From assembly GCA_029207755.1 (NCBI GenBank), contig JARCOQ010000002.1, forward strand, positions 84,470,087 through 84,534,086: 64,000 bases of DNA. The letters are read 5' to 3'. How positions within the stretch are numbered: position 1 is the stretch's first letter; each line of letters begins with the position of its first letter. Source of the DNA: Chamaea fasciata. Taxonomy: Eukaryota; Chordata; Aves; Passeriformes; Sylviidae. Shown in pieces: positions 11,801 through 24,812 of the stretch. The notes beneath the pieces were generated by a model, which made no database searches, had not been told where the DNA came from, and worked only from the letters and a program-made list of their open reading frames with translations. Position numbers and translations under genes: made by a program.

Positions 11801-14800
11801 TAGGTTTCCAGAGGCAGTGTTGACTCAGAGCTGGACCAAGGGGCCTCTTACTTTGGCCCCAGAACCCCTAAACACAGCACTGCTGTAGCTAAAGTTAGCA
11901 TTCCCTGGCCTAAAATTCCCCATGGCATATTGCTGGTGTTTGTTCATCACATTTTCCAAAAGCTGCAGGTTTTAAAGTCTCCAGTTTATTCCTGGACCAC
12001 CCATTTTACGTGCATGAAGGCACTGAATTGTCCCTGCAGCCAGACTTGCTTGGATGCAGTTCCTACCTTCTCACCCTTCCTAACTTTCCTTCCCAAAACA
12101 CAATGCCCACAAAAATCTACTTGGACTTTCGGAAACCCAAACCACGACAGAGATATTGCTCACCATTTGCACATCTGGAAACAAAGCAGAAATGTGGTAA
12201 TGGAAACAGCAGAGATGCCTCTTGTTTTAGTAGGCGTTTTCTCTGGCACGTCCTTCACATCCCCCACAACTGCCCACTATAGGGCCTGACGCTGCCTCTT
12301 ATCCTATTCTTTTTGTGCAAATGCTCCAAAGCTTGAGAGCAAGAAGGGAGATGTTAAGCTTTTCAATTTAAAAACCTGAAAATGCAAAGCTCTTCCTTCT
12401 TTTTTTAATCAAATTGCTGATGAAAATGTGGGGGTTATATTTACTAAAAACCCAAATTACCAACAAACTCTCAATCAACCGTGTGTACTGTTAGAGCTGC
12501 ATGAACCATTTTTATCCCGAGTGGGCTGGGTGTTTGCAGTTTATAAGATCCCTGTCATTTTGCAGACACAATTAACTTCATAGTTGAATTGTTTTGCTTA
12601 ACACTCAAGAACTCAATAAAACCGTTATAGCTAAAAGCTCCTTGGAAGATGTTGTAAATAGAAAGTTTGAGTTGGCATCATCTAGAAACTGAGGGCAAAT
12701 GATGACATAATGGGAGGCATTGCAGGCAGACTCCTCTCCCCTGGGGGCCCATGGAAATTATCCATCAGTTTAAGGAACCAAGACCTGCAGTTCTTCTGAA
12801 GTTTTCTGAGTTTTGAAGATTAAGAGTGAATTAATTCATTTATATCCAAATGTACTGGTGGTGTCTGCAACCATCAAAAACAGGTGGCAGCATTTCCTGC
12901 CCATTGAGTGTTGTTTTGAGCAAGGCCCAGAGTGCAAGGAAGCCAGGCTCTTGGATTATTCAGAGCTAAAGAGAGAAAGAAAGATGTCAGCTTTTCCAAA
13001 AATACCCCATGTGGTTTTATTGCGTTCAGTTGGCTGCTGTAGTAGCCCACCAGCAGCCGCCCCCTTGCCAAATGGCTCCTGCTCATCCGGGACGGAAGTC
13101 GAGCGGTGACTCCTGTTGTGAGGTTTTGGGGACACACCAAATGCTGGGAGGTCTCAGTGGACATCTCAGCCCCTACCTGTCCCCAGGAAGGGGTCACAGT
13201 GGGGGACTGTCCCAGCCCCTGGCAAATCTGCATCTTCTGGCCCCACACATTCCTTTCCAGAGGCAGTAGCACAACCAGAGGAAAGTCATGTCCGAATACA
13301 TTTCCAAACAAGCATCCATGGACTGTTCTCCTCCCCACAGCTCCCTGTTCTCATCCTAGTCTGATATAAACATTCCCTGGGATCTTACCTCAGCCAATTT
13401 TACTTCTCCACATAGCATTACCACAATTTCATCCCATGTACTGCAGCCAGGGTTTTTCCCTTGTCCTGGGGGCCCTTTAGAAAAATAATATGCAAAATAT
13501 CCCATTTTTGGGAAGGGCAACTAACCACGGACAGCTCTGGGACACAAGTCCTAAGTCTGCGTATGAGGTGCTTTACCACATAGACAATTTTACAGGTATA
13601 GGTGCACCACCAGTATTTTCCATTCTGTGGAATGTGCAGAGAAAACCTGCTTAAAAAATTATTAGAATTCATCCCATCTTCTTCTCTTCTCCAGGGCTGC
13701 TCTGAGTGTGGAATTTTGTTCCTGCCCTGTGCCAGGAACAGCTATTCAGCTCATCATCCTTGGCCATCCTCTGTGCTCAAGGGCTGTCACAGCCCACTGC
13801 TGTGTTTTGAAGAGGTGAACACTTTTGTTTTTCAAAGAAAGCAGAAGGAAACATGCAGACTTTGTCATGTTTAAATAATAGACTTTTGAGCACTACTTAG
13901 AGGTAATTCAGCATTGTCTGAAGAGAGAAGCAATTTATATTATCTGTGTTTGGGGTTTGTTTGGAGGAGGAAAAAAACCCAAGACATATAAGGGAGTATA
14001 TTACCACACTGTGGCCTTTTCTTTTTAATCACCTGCTTGAAGTCCAAAAAGCCCTTGTATCCTCCTATTCCCACCCTTGGCTTTCATTTCCAGCCACTTG
14101 TTATCTACAAAGAGAAAGTGCTTCTGCATAGAGAGAGGTAAAAAAGCTAATTTAAAAACCCTGTATATTTATTTGAAAGCAATGTGGAGATTGTAAACCT
14201 GTAACTAGGTGCCTTGAGAAAAAAGCATAGCTTCAAGGGTCTCCAAGCAGGAAAAGCACACTTTGCTCCTTACAAAGTCAAAAAAAGAAAGTGTTAAATA
14301 AAATCTGTAATATTTTCAATTATATTTGCTTCAGATTCAATTGTGGCTTATCCTCAAGAAATCTGTTTGAGACAGGTTTGTGAAGACTATTTAAAAGGTC
14401 AGGATATTTTTACACCACTGTTCATCTGGAAAAAAAGCCATACTACACTGAAAATTGAGCTTCCCAAAATAGCACACACACCGCTCACTAACCCTACACC
14501 CAATTGCTACTTTTGTCCCCTCCCCGCATTTTTTTAAGGGTGTGGGTTTCTGGGAGAGCTGTCCCCAGCCCAAAGGCCCCCAGGGGCTCTGGGCTCTGCA
14601 TGGGGCACACCCAGGGGCCGGGTGGTGCCTGGGCACAGCCAGCGCCTGTCTGTGTCAGACAAGCCTCCAAAACAAGCCACCAGACAAAGGCAGACTTGTC
14701 TGCTGCCCCACGCTAGTCACTAAGAGTTTCCCTATGCAGGGCTGCTCTGTTCTAGAGCTTATCCTTGGCAGTGCAGGGCAAGCAAACAGGCTTTAGACCC

Positions 14801-16456
14801 AGAAAAGAAATAATGTGCAAGCCAGGAGAAAAAAGAGTTATAGCGGGGACAGTTAATTTTTTTTTCTAGCATTACAAAAGAAAAAAGATGCCACGATGCT
14901 GCCGAGTTTTAGTAAGGTGGGTTTTTTTCTTTTCATCTCCTTGATAAACACGTGGCTCCATAAATCTTGGCACTCAGCATTCCTCTCTGCAGTCCTTTGT
15001 AACCAAAGAGGAGACACGTTTATACACTGGCCAAGGAGTGAGCCATCTCCCTACGCTAAATTACCCCAGTACATACAGTCAGTCAAAGGCCACAACTGAA
15101 TAAACCATTCCACTCACATTGGCTTCCACCTCTAGATGAGCCAGGGAGGGCTGGTCAGGAAGGCAGCACCTTTCCCCTGAACCAGGACAGCCAGAAAGAG
15201 TAAATGAATTCTGCTCAGTGACAGGGCAGCGGGCTGTTGACAGACGTAATGGGATTCAGCAGGATGCTACCGGATGCTGTGGAGTGCCAGGGGATGCAGC
15301 AGGACCTGGTGGAGTACAAGATGTGCTCTTGTGCCACAGATGCTGCCGTGGGCTCTCCAGGATACTGGCAGGGACAAGATGTCACCCCTGCAGAGGCAGC
15401 TGCCATCACCCCTGTGTAAATTCCTGATGCATAGATGAAAGCCCAGTGCAGGTGCAGGGGAACTGGGCATGGAGGCCTGTTTGAGTCTGCTCAGTGTACT
15501 GATGTCAGGTTTACTCCCTTATACAAAAAGCTGAGGGGTTTGCAGCCAGGTCTCTGAGATGAATGCATTCATGTCCGAGGCATATTTCTCTTCTCACTGA
15601 AAAGGGCAGCGCAACTTGACATCTCATTTTGGCACCCAGCATGGCTGTATCTTGTATTTGCAGGCCAGAGTAAATTGCCTCAAGACCCACGTTAGAATTA
15701 TAGACTGAACTGATCATCTATCAGACCACCAGGATGGAGGCTCCCTGCTTGTTTCAGCCTCTGGGCCAGGAGGAAAACTGGCTGATGACTCCCACTCAAA
15801 CTGTGAAATGAAACCCAGCAGGCACAGAGCAGCTGTCCTGACTCTCATGCCACCTCCCACCTCCCCAGCCAAAAACTCCCAGCCACCTCTGCAGACAGAA
15901 ATTCTCCTTTGGGAAGCACCCAACAGAAACAACAGCAACCCCTTCTTGTTTATTCCTCCTTGTGCTTGCTCCAAGAAGGTAACAAGCTTGATATCAAAGC
16001 AGGGTTTGATTGTTGATTGCCGTTGATTGTTGGCTTGAGATGTGGCCCAACTAAAAAAGAAAAAAAAGGCTGAAGTAGACACACAGACTGAGACTACCCT
16101 AAAAGTGAAGTTTTTATGCTCAGCATCCAGCCTCTGCATCTGTGGAGACAGAAGCACACCCACACACCCTCTTTTTACAGCCCTCTTCACAATCGTCCAT
16201 CTATTTCCACCAACCTGAGAGGGCACATTGATTAAGCAATGAAGATATAGTTAGCTGTGGAAAGCTTGATCCTTTTTTTTTTCCTGTTACCCCACAGGCT
16301 ACCTTAACTTGGGGACACTCTAAAATTTCTTTCCACAACTCATAAAAATTGATATGGTTTTTTATTATTAAACTACCAGCACTTTAATTTGCGTTCTCTC
16401 AAGTTAATTGATTAATTTGGGCTTGTCTAGGAATGTCAGGTTTCTTTTTTATTTTA
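5846..16456. other. Intergenic, no gene or clear transposon recognised
   Basis: About 10.6 kb downstream of ATP10A. The open frames are short, scattered and overlap on both strands without recognisable protein families. An exon-like segment at 6452-6560 has good splice signals but no supported coding sequence. A short region of GGATGC-type repetition lies at 15250-15310. No recognisable CR1 or LTR. Confidence 0.6.
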
Positions 16457-17347
16457 TATTGTGTTTTTCATGGCAAGGTTTTGTCAGTGGGGGATTACAG
16501 GGGTGGCTTCTGTGAGAAGGTGCCAGGCACTTCCCCTGTGCCCAATGAAGTCAGTGCCATCCAGCTCCAATAAAGACCTGCTGCTGTCCAAGGCCAAGCC
16601 CTTTGGGGACAGTGGGATAACAGAGTTAAGAATGGACAAAAAACCCTGTGCAACAGCAGCTGAAACAGAGGAGTAAGAATTTGCGAGAGCAACAGCCCTG
16701 CAGAAACTGAGGTCAGTGAAGCAGGACAGGGAGGAGGTGCTCCGGGCACTGGAGCTGAGATGCCCCTGCAGCCCATGGTGAGGCAGCTGTGCCCCTGCAG
16801 CCCATGGAGGACCTCATGCCAGAGCAGGATACCCAAAGGAGGTTGTGATCCATGGGAAGCCCACACTGGAGCAGGCCCCTGGCAGGACCTGTGATGTGGG
16901 TACCCCATTGGGTCACAGGTCCTGCCAGCAAACTGCTCCAGCGTGGGACCTACTCTGGAGTAACCTTCTCCTGAAGGACTGCACACCATGGAAGGGACCC
17001 AAACTGAAGCAGTTTGTGTGGGAGGGACTTGTGCTGGAGAAGTTTATGGAAGACTGAGGTTGAGCCTGGGAAGAAGAAACAGGTGAGGGAAAGGTGTTTT
17101 AAAATTTGGGTTTGTTCCTCATTACCTTACTCTTATTTGATTGATAATAAATTATAATAAATAATTTCCTAATTTCCTCAAGCAGAGTCTGTTTTGCTTG
17201 TGATGGTAACTGTTGAGTTATTTCTCCCTGCCTTTATCCTGACCTTTGCTCCATTTTTTGTTTTTCTCCCCTGTGTCCAGCTGAGGAGGAGAGTGACTGA
17301 GCAGCTTTGGTGGGTACCTGGTATCCAGTCAGGATCAGCCCACCACA
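16457..17347 (+). mobile_element. Endogenous retrovirus LTR (solo), passerine type, + strand
   Basis: LTR of about 890 bp beginning near tattgtgtttttcatggc and ending in cagcccaccaca. It contains gccctgcagaaactgaggtc, repeated ctgcagcccatgg motifs, a degenerate array of tggagcag motifs, and two AATAAA hexamers (17146, 17156) near the expected R region. The element at 56285-57386 has the same order of blocks. No gag, pol or env remnant lies beside it, so it is a solo LTR. I recognise the type as a songbird endogenous-retrovirus LTR, probably ERVL-like; the exact family name is unsure. Overlapping open frames (16461-17057) are chance. Confidence 0.8.
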
Positions 17348-17673
17348 TACTTATTAATGTACTCAGTAAAATATCATCAGGTTTTTAAAGTGCTTGTTTC
17401 CCTAAAAGATATCAAAAAGGAACAAAAATCAAGTACTTTTTCTTTGATTGCTGTAAGCTGTATTGATTTAGGAAGGTGCCAGCTGATTTTTGTGCATTTT
17501 TTAAATTATTATTTTCTAACTGAGCTACTTCCAGAGTTACTGGCCACAACCCACCCCTGAGGTAGATCAAGAACTCAGAACATGGCAGTGCATGACTATG
17601 AAGCGTCACACCCCAAGTGCTGCTTTTTAGCCCGGCCACTCCCTTTGCTTTTGCACCTTTTGTTTTTGTTTGG

Positions 17674-17732
17674 TTTTTTTTTTTTGAGGAGGAGGAGGAG
17701 GAGGAGGAAGAGGAGGAGGAGGGGCAGCAGGG
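17674..17732. repeat. T run followed by (GGA)n
   Basis: A T12 run is followed directly by about 15 GGA/GAG units with one gaa interruption. The strand switch from pyrimidine to purine makes one long asymmetric tract. Confidence 0.92.
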
Positions 17733-18342
17733 GGGTCTGTATTCATACTCAGTTATTGAGGGAAAACTGCCTGAGGAGTGGATCCTTTCTCATGCTCTTA
17801 AAAAATGAGGACCCTGATTTATTCTCCCCTCTCATGGAAAGAATCTCTAGTCCAAGCCTTGCCATGAGAAAATTCTGATCCGTCTGGGCAGCACTCTGCA
17901 TATAACGAAATCTAGGATCATTTTTGCATTCCCTCACCAGAGCTGCCATTACTCTTATGAACCTGTCATCCTCCTGGGCAACGTCACTGTTTGGGATACC
18001 CTGGCACCAGAAAAAGTCCAGCAGGGCCTGATTCAGAATAGATCAAAGAGGGACTTTGCTATCAGAAATTTTGACAAGAAGGGTTTTTCAAAGTATGGTC
18101 ACCTGTGGCAGTCAGATCATCTGACAAAAGATAAAGGATTTAGGAGGCTTGAGCTGGAGCACTGCCCCTCCTTATGTCCAGGTTTCTCCTATTTTCCTTC
18201 AGCCACTGACTGAAAAGGATCCTTTGTGCTAATAAAAATCCCTTAATTAGCTGGTGTGCTTACTTGAAGCTCTGAAAATGCTGCCTTGGGTATTTAGATC
18301 ACAACTACATCATGCAGCTGGGGAAGTCTGTGGGAAACACTG

Positions 18343-18393
18343 CTTTTTTTTTTTTTCTTTCTTTCTTTCTTTCTTTCTTTTTTTTTTTTTTTT
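18343..18393. repeat. (CTTT)n microsatellite flanked by T runs
   Basis: Six or so cttt units between T13 and T18 runs; a polypyrimidine microsatellite. Confidence 0.92.
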
Positions 18394-18675
18394 GTATGGC
18401 TGTGACAGTACAGCCAAGAATAATTCTGCTTCCGAGGAGGGTGAAATGTTCTTGATCCAGGGCTGTGAGAGTCTTTGACTCCTGCAAAGCTACCATGGGC
18501 CATAACATTAGAGCAGCTTCACAGCCTTAGAGAAAACTCCAAAGGATCTCCTTTCTGGGGAATAATCAGGGCCTGAGCCCACCCTGGGCAGGTGCAGAAT
18601 GAAGGGTGCCAAGACTCCCACATCCAGACTGAAAAGTCTCTTTCCTTTCCTCCCCTTCTCCTGAACATGAAGGGC

Positions 18676-18677
<2 letters not shown>

Positions 18678-18725
<48 letters not shown>
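18678..18725. repeat. A48 homopolymer
   Basis: Forty-eight consecutive A after cctgaacatgaagggcct. It is not preceded by AATAAA or by a recognisable cDNA, so there is no evidence that it is a retroposon tail. Confidence 0.95.
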
Positions 18726-18728
<3 letters not shown>

Positions 18729-20234
18729 ACACGATCTGAATATCATAATTTGTTACTTGTCTTCCATGCAAGTAGCAGCCTTAGATGGGGCTCCTGAAAG
18801 GGTCGGGAGAAACTTGCTGGATCTCTGGGCTTCACCCAGGTTGCTCCTGCCCTGAAGATTTGGGTTGTGTCTCAGCAAAGAGTCAGCTGCTGAGGAGACA
18901 AATAGTGGCATAAGAATTTTTCTGTATAATACTTGCCCAGAAACTGAATACAGTCTTTTCCCTTTTCACCTTCTCTCAGCCCCATGCCCTCCCAATCTCT
19001 CCTTGGGAAAATATCTCCAACAGGGCTTTAATGTATTTTCTTTCCTGGGAAAAAAAGAATTGTATTTTCTTGCAGGCAAAAGGTGGGGAAATGGAGCTGC
19101 CTTTACTGAGGGTGAGATTTTTAAACCCCAAAACACCACCCTGGGGAAGTTTCAGCAGCTATGTCTGAGCACAGGACCGAGGGTGCTCCCCAGAGCCCTC
19201 TGAGAATGTAACTATTGCACTTCAGTCCATGAGAGAAGTGCAGGATGAGGCCAGAAGCCAAACACCAGGCAGAAATCCTGCAGCATAACCAAGAAAAAAA
19301 AAACCTCTGCTTTCTGTGGAGCAGCATCTCACTGCCCCAAAATGAACAGGAATTCATGGCAAGAATTGTCCTGGGATTCTCTTCATGAAATAGTACAGAC
19401 AGGGCCTATTGAGCCATTAATTCTTGAGGTCAGCAACAGAAACAATCCTGCACTTTAATTTGTGCTAAAAAAGCAGATTTTTTTTTCACCAGTTTCACCA
19501 GTTTCTGGGAGAAGTTTTGGACTGAGCCCATCACTGAGATGTGAGGAGGCAGAGCTGAACCTGTACTGCTGTGTACCACACACATGGCTGCCATGCCCTG
19601 AAATGGCTGGAGTGCCTGTGAAGTGCCGAACCACACAAGCCCTGTGCTGTTTACGTTAACCAGCAGCACAAGCTCCACTCCTGCATGCAGAGCTAGGCAG
19701 AGACTGGCTCCACACCTTCAGGCTTCTTTCTTGCTTGCCCAAAATGCATCCATCCTGTGCCGTATTTCCTGGAACAGAAATAGGATGTCCCTTCGTATTG
19801 CTTCTCAACCCTCCTCAAAAAGCTGCTAAGGGGAGGACAGTAGAAAACCTCTGTATTCCCTTTTTTCCTTTTAGCATTAAAGAGAACACAAACAAGAAAA
19901 CAGATTAAATAACATGCCTTTCAGGGCATATGTTGCATAATACTATAGAGAGTACAGGCTTTTAAAGCAAATCTCTCCACTAAAATTAAAACAAACTGCT
20001 CTAAAAAGCATTTTCTAGGCTCAGCAGGGGCAGGGGGAATGCCGATTTCCATGCTACTCCTCTACAGCTTGTTAGGAGGCACTGCAAAACATATGCACTT
20101 TCCTTAAAAAATGCAGTTAGGCAGTTATTATCCAGCCTTCAAATTATCTGAGAGCCTGTGCACTTGCATCACCATGGCAAGGATATTCTGCACCCTCTTG
20201 TGTGCAGGTGTACAGAAAAAAAAAATAAATCAGA

Positions 20235-20346
20235 GGGGGTTTTTTTGGGGTTTTTTTTTGTTTTTGTTTTTGTTTTTGTTTTTTTTGTTTTTTTTTGTTT
20301 TGTTTTGTTTTGGTTTTTTTTTTTTGTTTTTTTGGTTTTTTTTTGG
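20235..20346. repeat. T-rich (TTTTTG)n tract
   Basis: About 110 bp made almost only of T and G, with regularly spaced single G or GG. The opposite strand is (CAAAAA)n. Confidence 0.93.
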
Positions 20347-23300
20347 TCCCAGCTCTCAGCATCTGGCCCTCAGCCCAAGGTACAGATGGGGAGGTTGGTC
20401 CAGAAGCTGCATGTCTGTGGTGCATGTAGTTATTTGTCAGTGGGGCTTGTTTTCATCCCTGCAGGGGCAATAATATAAAAAGCTGCATCAAGACTGAGAT
20501 GAGATAAGAAACTGCAGAGGGCCTGGAATCTTAGGGAGGCAGATGGGACTTCAACAATTGGAAATGACATGGGGTTTTTCCAATATCCACATGTTCCAAC
20601 TAGATTTTTGCAAACCATGCACTCTTTCAGAAGAACCCTTCCCACAAAAAAATTAAAAATTAAGGGCCTTAAAAGTTTACAGTGTCAAAGCATTAAACAC
20701 TTCCATTTTTTTTTATTTTTGAAATGTTGATGGTAACAGAAATCCAAGTACAAGTACCTCAAGGTGAGAAGAGAATCCTAATTAATGAATGTTATTTTCA
20801 AAAAAAAAACCCTGATTTTAGGGCTCAATAACATCTTTATAACCCTGTGTCTTGCAACTTAACAGGACCTGTAGCAAATACTATGCCTGACTTCCATTGC
20901 CTTGTATCCCTTGACCAGAAAACGCCAAAGAAAAGCTGAATGACTTTCAGAGGTAGCCCAGTACCCTGAGCATTAGCATTTCTCTAACCTCTCTCTCAGT
21001 ATGAAAGCAAAAAAAGCCCAATGTGAATCCTAGACCGAGTAATTTTTATTTCAGTTGTCTTTCAGCAGAGACCCCGTGTGACTTCAAAGAGCAATATTGA
21101 TCCATATATATTTTGATAACAAAAGCATGTACTATGTTTGCCCAACTAAAGCACTTTTGAAACCTGGCTGCTTTAAATTGTATTTTGACTGCATGCAGAG
21201 ACCCAGGTTTTCCACATTTAACTACTGTATTTTTCACACAGAGGGGCATTTTATTCTATAGCAATCCTTTAATACTTTTAGCAACATTTAACTCAACATG
21301 GAGCATAATCATAGCAACCACCCATTTACTTGATGGAGCTGGTAAACTGAAAGAAACACATACACAAAAGGGAGGAGAAGAAAGGGGCTGAGCCTAGAGA
21401 GGTACAGGAACTACCAACTGCATTCTGAAACTGCAGGCTTTCGCTGGTACAAGGCAAAAAAGCAGAGTACTGGATTTGAGGGACAAAAATATGACTAAGA
21501 GATTTGGTTCTTGATCTTTGAGGCTACAAGTCCGGCAAAGATGTAGAGATATTTGACTTTAGCAACAAGGAGCAGAAAGCTTTCATCTAAGAGTATAGCA
21601 GGAATTCCTTTTGGTACCTATTTGGTTTGTAGACATAATTCAGAGGCTTTTTACATGGTTAAACTTAAGATACTTGCTCTAAATTAAACCTGGACCTGAA
21701 TATCATCTGGTGCTCTGGCAACGATCCAGACTTCCACAACCTGCCTTGTTTGCAGACCAAGCTCAATTAGATTTTCGTTCACTTCATTATCTTTAAGGTG
21801 GAGAAGGCAGCCCTCTGTCAAGGGGAGGAGAGCTGTTGGTCAGCACAGTGGTTGTCAGCCCTAAGTTCCCTGAAAGGCTGAAAATGTCCAGCCTCCAAGA
21901 CACTGCTGGCTCTGCCTCCCAACTGAGAAACCAAGAACACACCCAAGGTAAGCGCCCAATAGAACCAAGGTTTCTTGTTTCAAGTGCATCCATCCCAGGC
22001 CTAAAGCTCTTCATCCTTTTTATGAGGATCTAAATGATGAGTATTACTCCACATGGTCAAACCAGAGGCTTTCCTGAAGAGGATTTCCTTGTTAGAGAAA
22101 CAAGATTGTCACAGGCTTCGTGCCAGGGCTGGCAGACATCCCTTGGGCTGGTTGTGAGGTGCTCTCAAGGTCTGTCCCAGGGGGCCATCAGGAGTGCTTG
22201 AAGGGATTTCAAGGAAAATGCTGCACCCCCAAGAGACCACCACAGCAGTGGTTTGGCTTCCACTTGCTCTTGGAGGTGCAAATTGCTCCATGTAACTGTT
22301 TCCAGCAGAGCCGTGGTTTGCTCTTGTCAGGCAGTACAGGTACTGGAAAGAGGTTCAGGCTTCTCTATTCAGTGTAGAGGAAACCTCTGCTGTTCCTGTA
22401 GAATGATAAAGTGAAGCTTAAAAGAAAAAGCTCCGTATTTTCTGGGGATTTTTCTCTTCATTTAAAAAGTTAGTGATGTGAGGGCCAGCAGCCCAGAGCA
22501 ATCTGGTTGTGCTTGGGAGCTGCAGGAGTAAGCATGTCCATGCTGGGGCATCCGAACGTCTGTGTAAGCTTGGGAAAAGGACACTCAGAAATGCCTAGTC
22601 TTTTGAGATAGCTGCATGTGCCCCAGTGTGGTGGCTGCCACACCCTGGAGGGGTGTTTCAAGGCAGAGGCAGGTCCAGGGCAGGTGCAGCTGCCCCAGGC
22701 AAGCAGGTGGGTGGCATTTCTCTTAGGGTTTGATCACTCCCACTGCTCAGTTCTGTGGTCTGTGCCTACAGATGTAAGGGCTTGAGCTGCAACAACCTCC
22801 AGGGACGTGTTTAAGTTTCCTTGAACTCACTCACTTTTACTTCTGTCCTGCCACTGCATTTGCCAAGGCATGATATCCTGCTGCTCTTTTTGATGTTGCT
22901 GCTGTGATCAGACCTAGGCTATCCATCCATCCAGACTGCCATGCACCCCCTGTTTGCTAGTTCTAATACAGGTTTTCCAAAGTAATGAGGAGGGTTATTA
23001 CTATATAATGTACTCAACCTAATCAAAGGAACCTGGTAGAGCTGAGGAGGGGTTGATGGAGCTTCCCTAGGGGAAAGTCACCTGCTTGGACCTGGCCTTA
23101 CAAGCAAGGAGTGATATTTATTGACTCTATTACAAGACAAGAATAAGCTGTCTGGAGCAGATCCAAGATGACCTGCTTCGCTACTAAAGAAAATGCATCA
23201 AATCAAACTGTTGCACGTGCCTCTACTCTCAACCATTAGTGGGAATTAGTATTTCTCATGCATTCTCCTCCTGTCATTTTGTCTTCAGACACTGGCACGG

Positions 23301-24236
23301 GGCTGGTGAGCTAATCCTGCTAGCTGACCTGAAGGTTGCATTCCCTGGCTTGTTTTACACCAGGGGTGTGCTCTGCTGCAAATGTGGGAAGTGGGGACCA
23401 CTTCCTAATTGCAGAGGGAATTAACCAGAGCACGCAGATAGGAAGTGCACCACAACACCTACTCTCTGCCTTTCCAAAGAAAAGCAACCCTTCCCCTCTC
23501 CAAATGTCCCATGTTGGAGCAGTTTCAGAGCTGAGTCCCACATATTGGAGGAAAGCAGACAGTGTGGTTTTTGTAACTTACATCTCTGATTCTGTTACAG
23601 GAGAGAAAAGTGCTTTCATTGCCCGATTCTCACTAGTCTGGCACCTGGATTTCTTGCCTGTTGTTTTCACCAAACACATTTTTTCAGTGTGCTGGGTCTC
23701 ACCTGCCTCAAAGCATAAATACAGTGTGTTTCACAAAATATGCTATCCCTACTGCTCACAAAAAATGGGAAGGGGATACTTTCGTCCTGACATATAATAA
23801 AATGTCAATATTTTTTCCTTTAAAATGCAATGAAACTTGCTTTCCAGTCAACCTCCATTCTGAAAATCAAAAGCCTTCCTCTGTCATGAGAAATTCGAGA
23901 CCACAAAACCCTGGTATATTTTAAGCAGAAAATAATATTTCCCGTAGGGACTGGATAGCTAGTCACAAGGGATACAGCTCTTTTTCATCTATGGTATCAT
24001 AGACCTATGTACAACATACATTTTTAGGAGCAGGTAACCAGAAAACTGCACTGCATAACTCACATTTGTGGACATGTCTGTGATAACAGAGATAGACTGG
24101 GCTCGTAATTTCCTTTTCTGTGCTGCACAAGGCTTGGACCCATGTAAGACTGTCTGAGGCAAGGATCCCACTGCTACTTTGCATGGCCCAAGTCAGAGCC
24201 CTTGATACATGGTTTAATTTCGAACCCAGGAATTAA

Positions 24237-24252
24237 GGGGGGGGGGGGGGGG
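24237..24252. repeat. G16 homopolymer
   Basis: Sixteen consecutive G, followed by tgtgtcc. Such runs can form G-quadruplexes and are also error-prone in sequencing. Confidence 0.93.
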
Positions 24253-24319
24253 TGTGTCCATTTCTTTCTCTATATTTATTTATCTATATTTTTTCAGTGT
24301 TTGTGGAAATAGATAGATA

Positions 24320-24812
24320 TCATCCAGCTCTGGGAATATCTGGGGTATGACCCAGCACAGAAAGGATATCCACCTGTTAAAGCGAGTCCACAGAAGGGCT
24401 ACTTTGTGGATTATAACATTCCTCTTAAGTTGATGGAGCACCCCTCCTCCAGGGAAAGGCTGAGAGATTTGGAATTGTTCAGCCTGGAAAAGAGAAGCTT
24501 GAGGTCTTCCAGTACCTGAAGGGAACCTACAAGAAAGACAGAGAGAGGAACTTTTTACAAGAGTGACAGTACCAAGCTTCAAACTGAAAGAGAGCAGGAT
24601 TAGATCAGATAAAATGAAGAAATTCTTTACTATAAGATTGGTGAGGCACCGGGACAGGTTGTCCAGAGAAGCTGTGGATGCCCCATCCCTGGAAGTGTTC
24701 AAGGCCAAGCTGGATGAAGCTCTGATCAACCTGGTCTAGTGAAAGGTGTCCCTGCCCGTTGGAACAAGGGCTGGAACAAGATGATCTCTAAGGTCATTCT
24801 ATGATTTCATGC
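24320..24812 (+). mobile_element. CR1 LINE, 3' end, + strand
   Basis: About 490 bp of CR1 3' sequence. Hallmarks in order are gaaaggctgagagatttgg, ttgttcagcctggaaaagag, ttccagtacctgaagggaac, aagaaattctttactata, gatgccccatccctggaagt, caacctggtctagtgaaagg and tgtccctgcccgttgg, ending with aaggtcattctatgatttca, the terminal 8-bp-type repeats. It is 5'-truncated as usual for CR1 and no longer codes for protein. This is the best-preserved CR1 in the window. Short GATA-type repeats flank both sides. Confidence 0.95.

Larger units (their letters stand above)
17348..24319. other. Intergenic with many simple repeats, no gene recognised
   Basis: Contains a GGA repeat, a CTTT repeat, a 48-base A run, a long G/T-rich tract and a G16 run (listed separately). 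Coding-like open frames over these tracts (17582-17878, 18254-18855, 20111-20478) are low-complexity artefacts. No transposon is recognised. Confidence 0.6.

Noticed and set aside
12874..13338. 154-codon open frame on the minus strand in a mildly GC-rich stretch
   Set aside because: Overlapped by open frames in other phases on both strands, with no homology that I recognise.
15250..15310. Short GGATGC-type repetition
   Set aside because: Spacing is irregular and copies are too few to call a tandem repeat.
15714..16226. 170-codon open frame on the minus strand
   Set aside because: Composition-driven (an aaaaagaaaaaaaagg tract gives a Phe run) and no known domain.
16495..16989. 164-codon open frame on the minus strand
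   Set aside because: Lies in the antisense of the LTR at 16457-17347; same explanation.
20111..20478. Open frames rich in Phe or Lys over the T/G tract
   Set aside because: Artefact of the simple repeat on both strands.
24190..24236. Possible tRNA B-box on the minus strand (gggttcgaaatta)
   Set aside because: The flanking bases cannot form the T-arm stem and there is no A box at the right distance.
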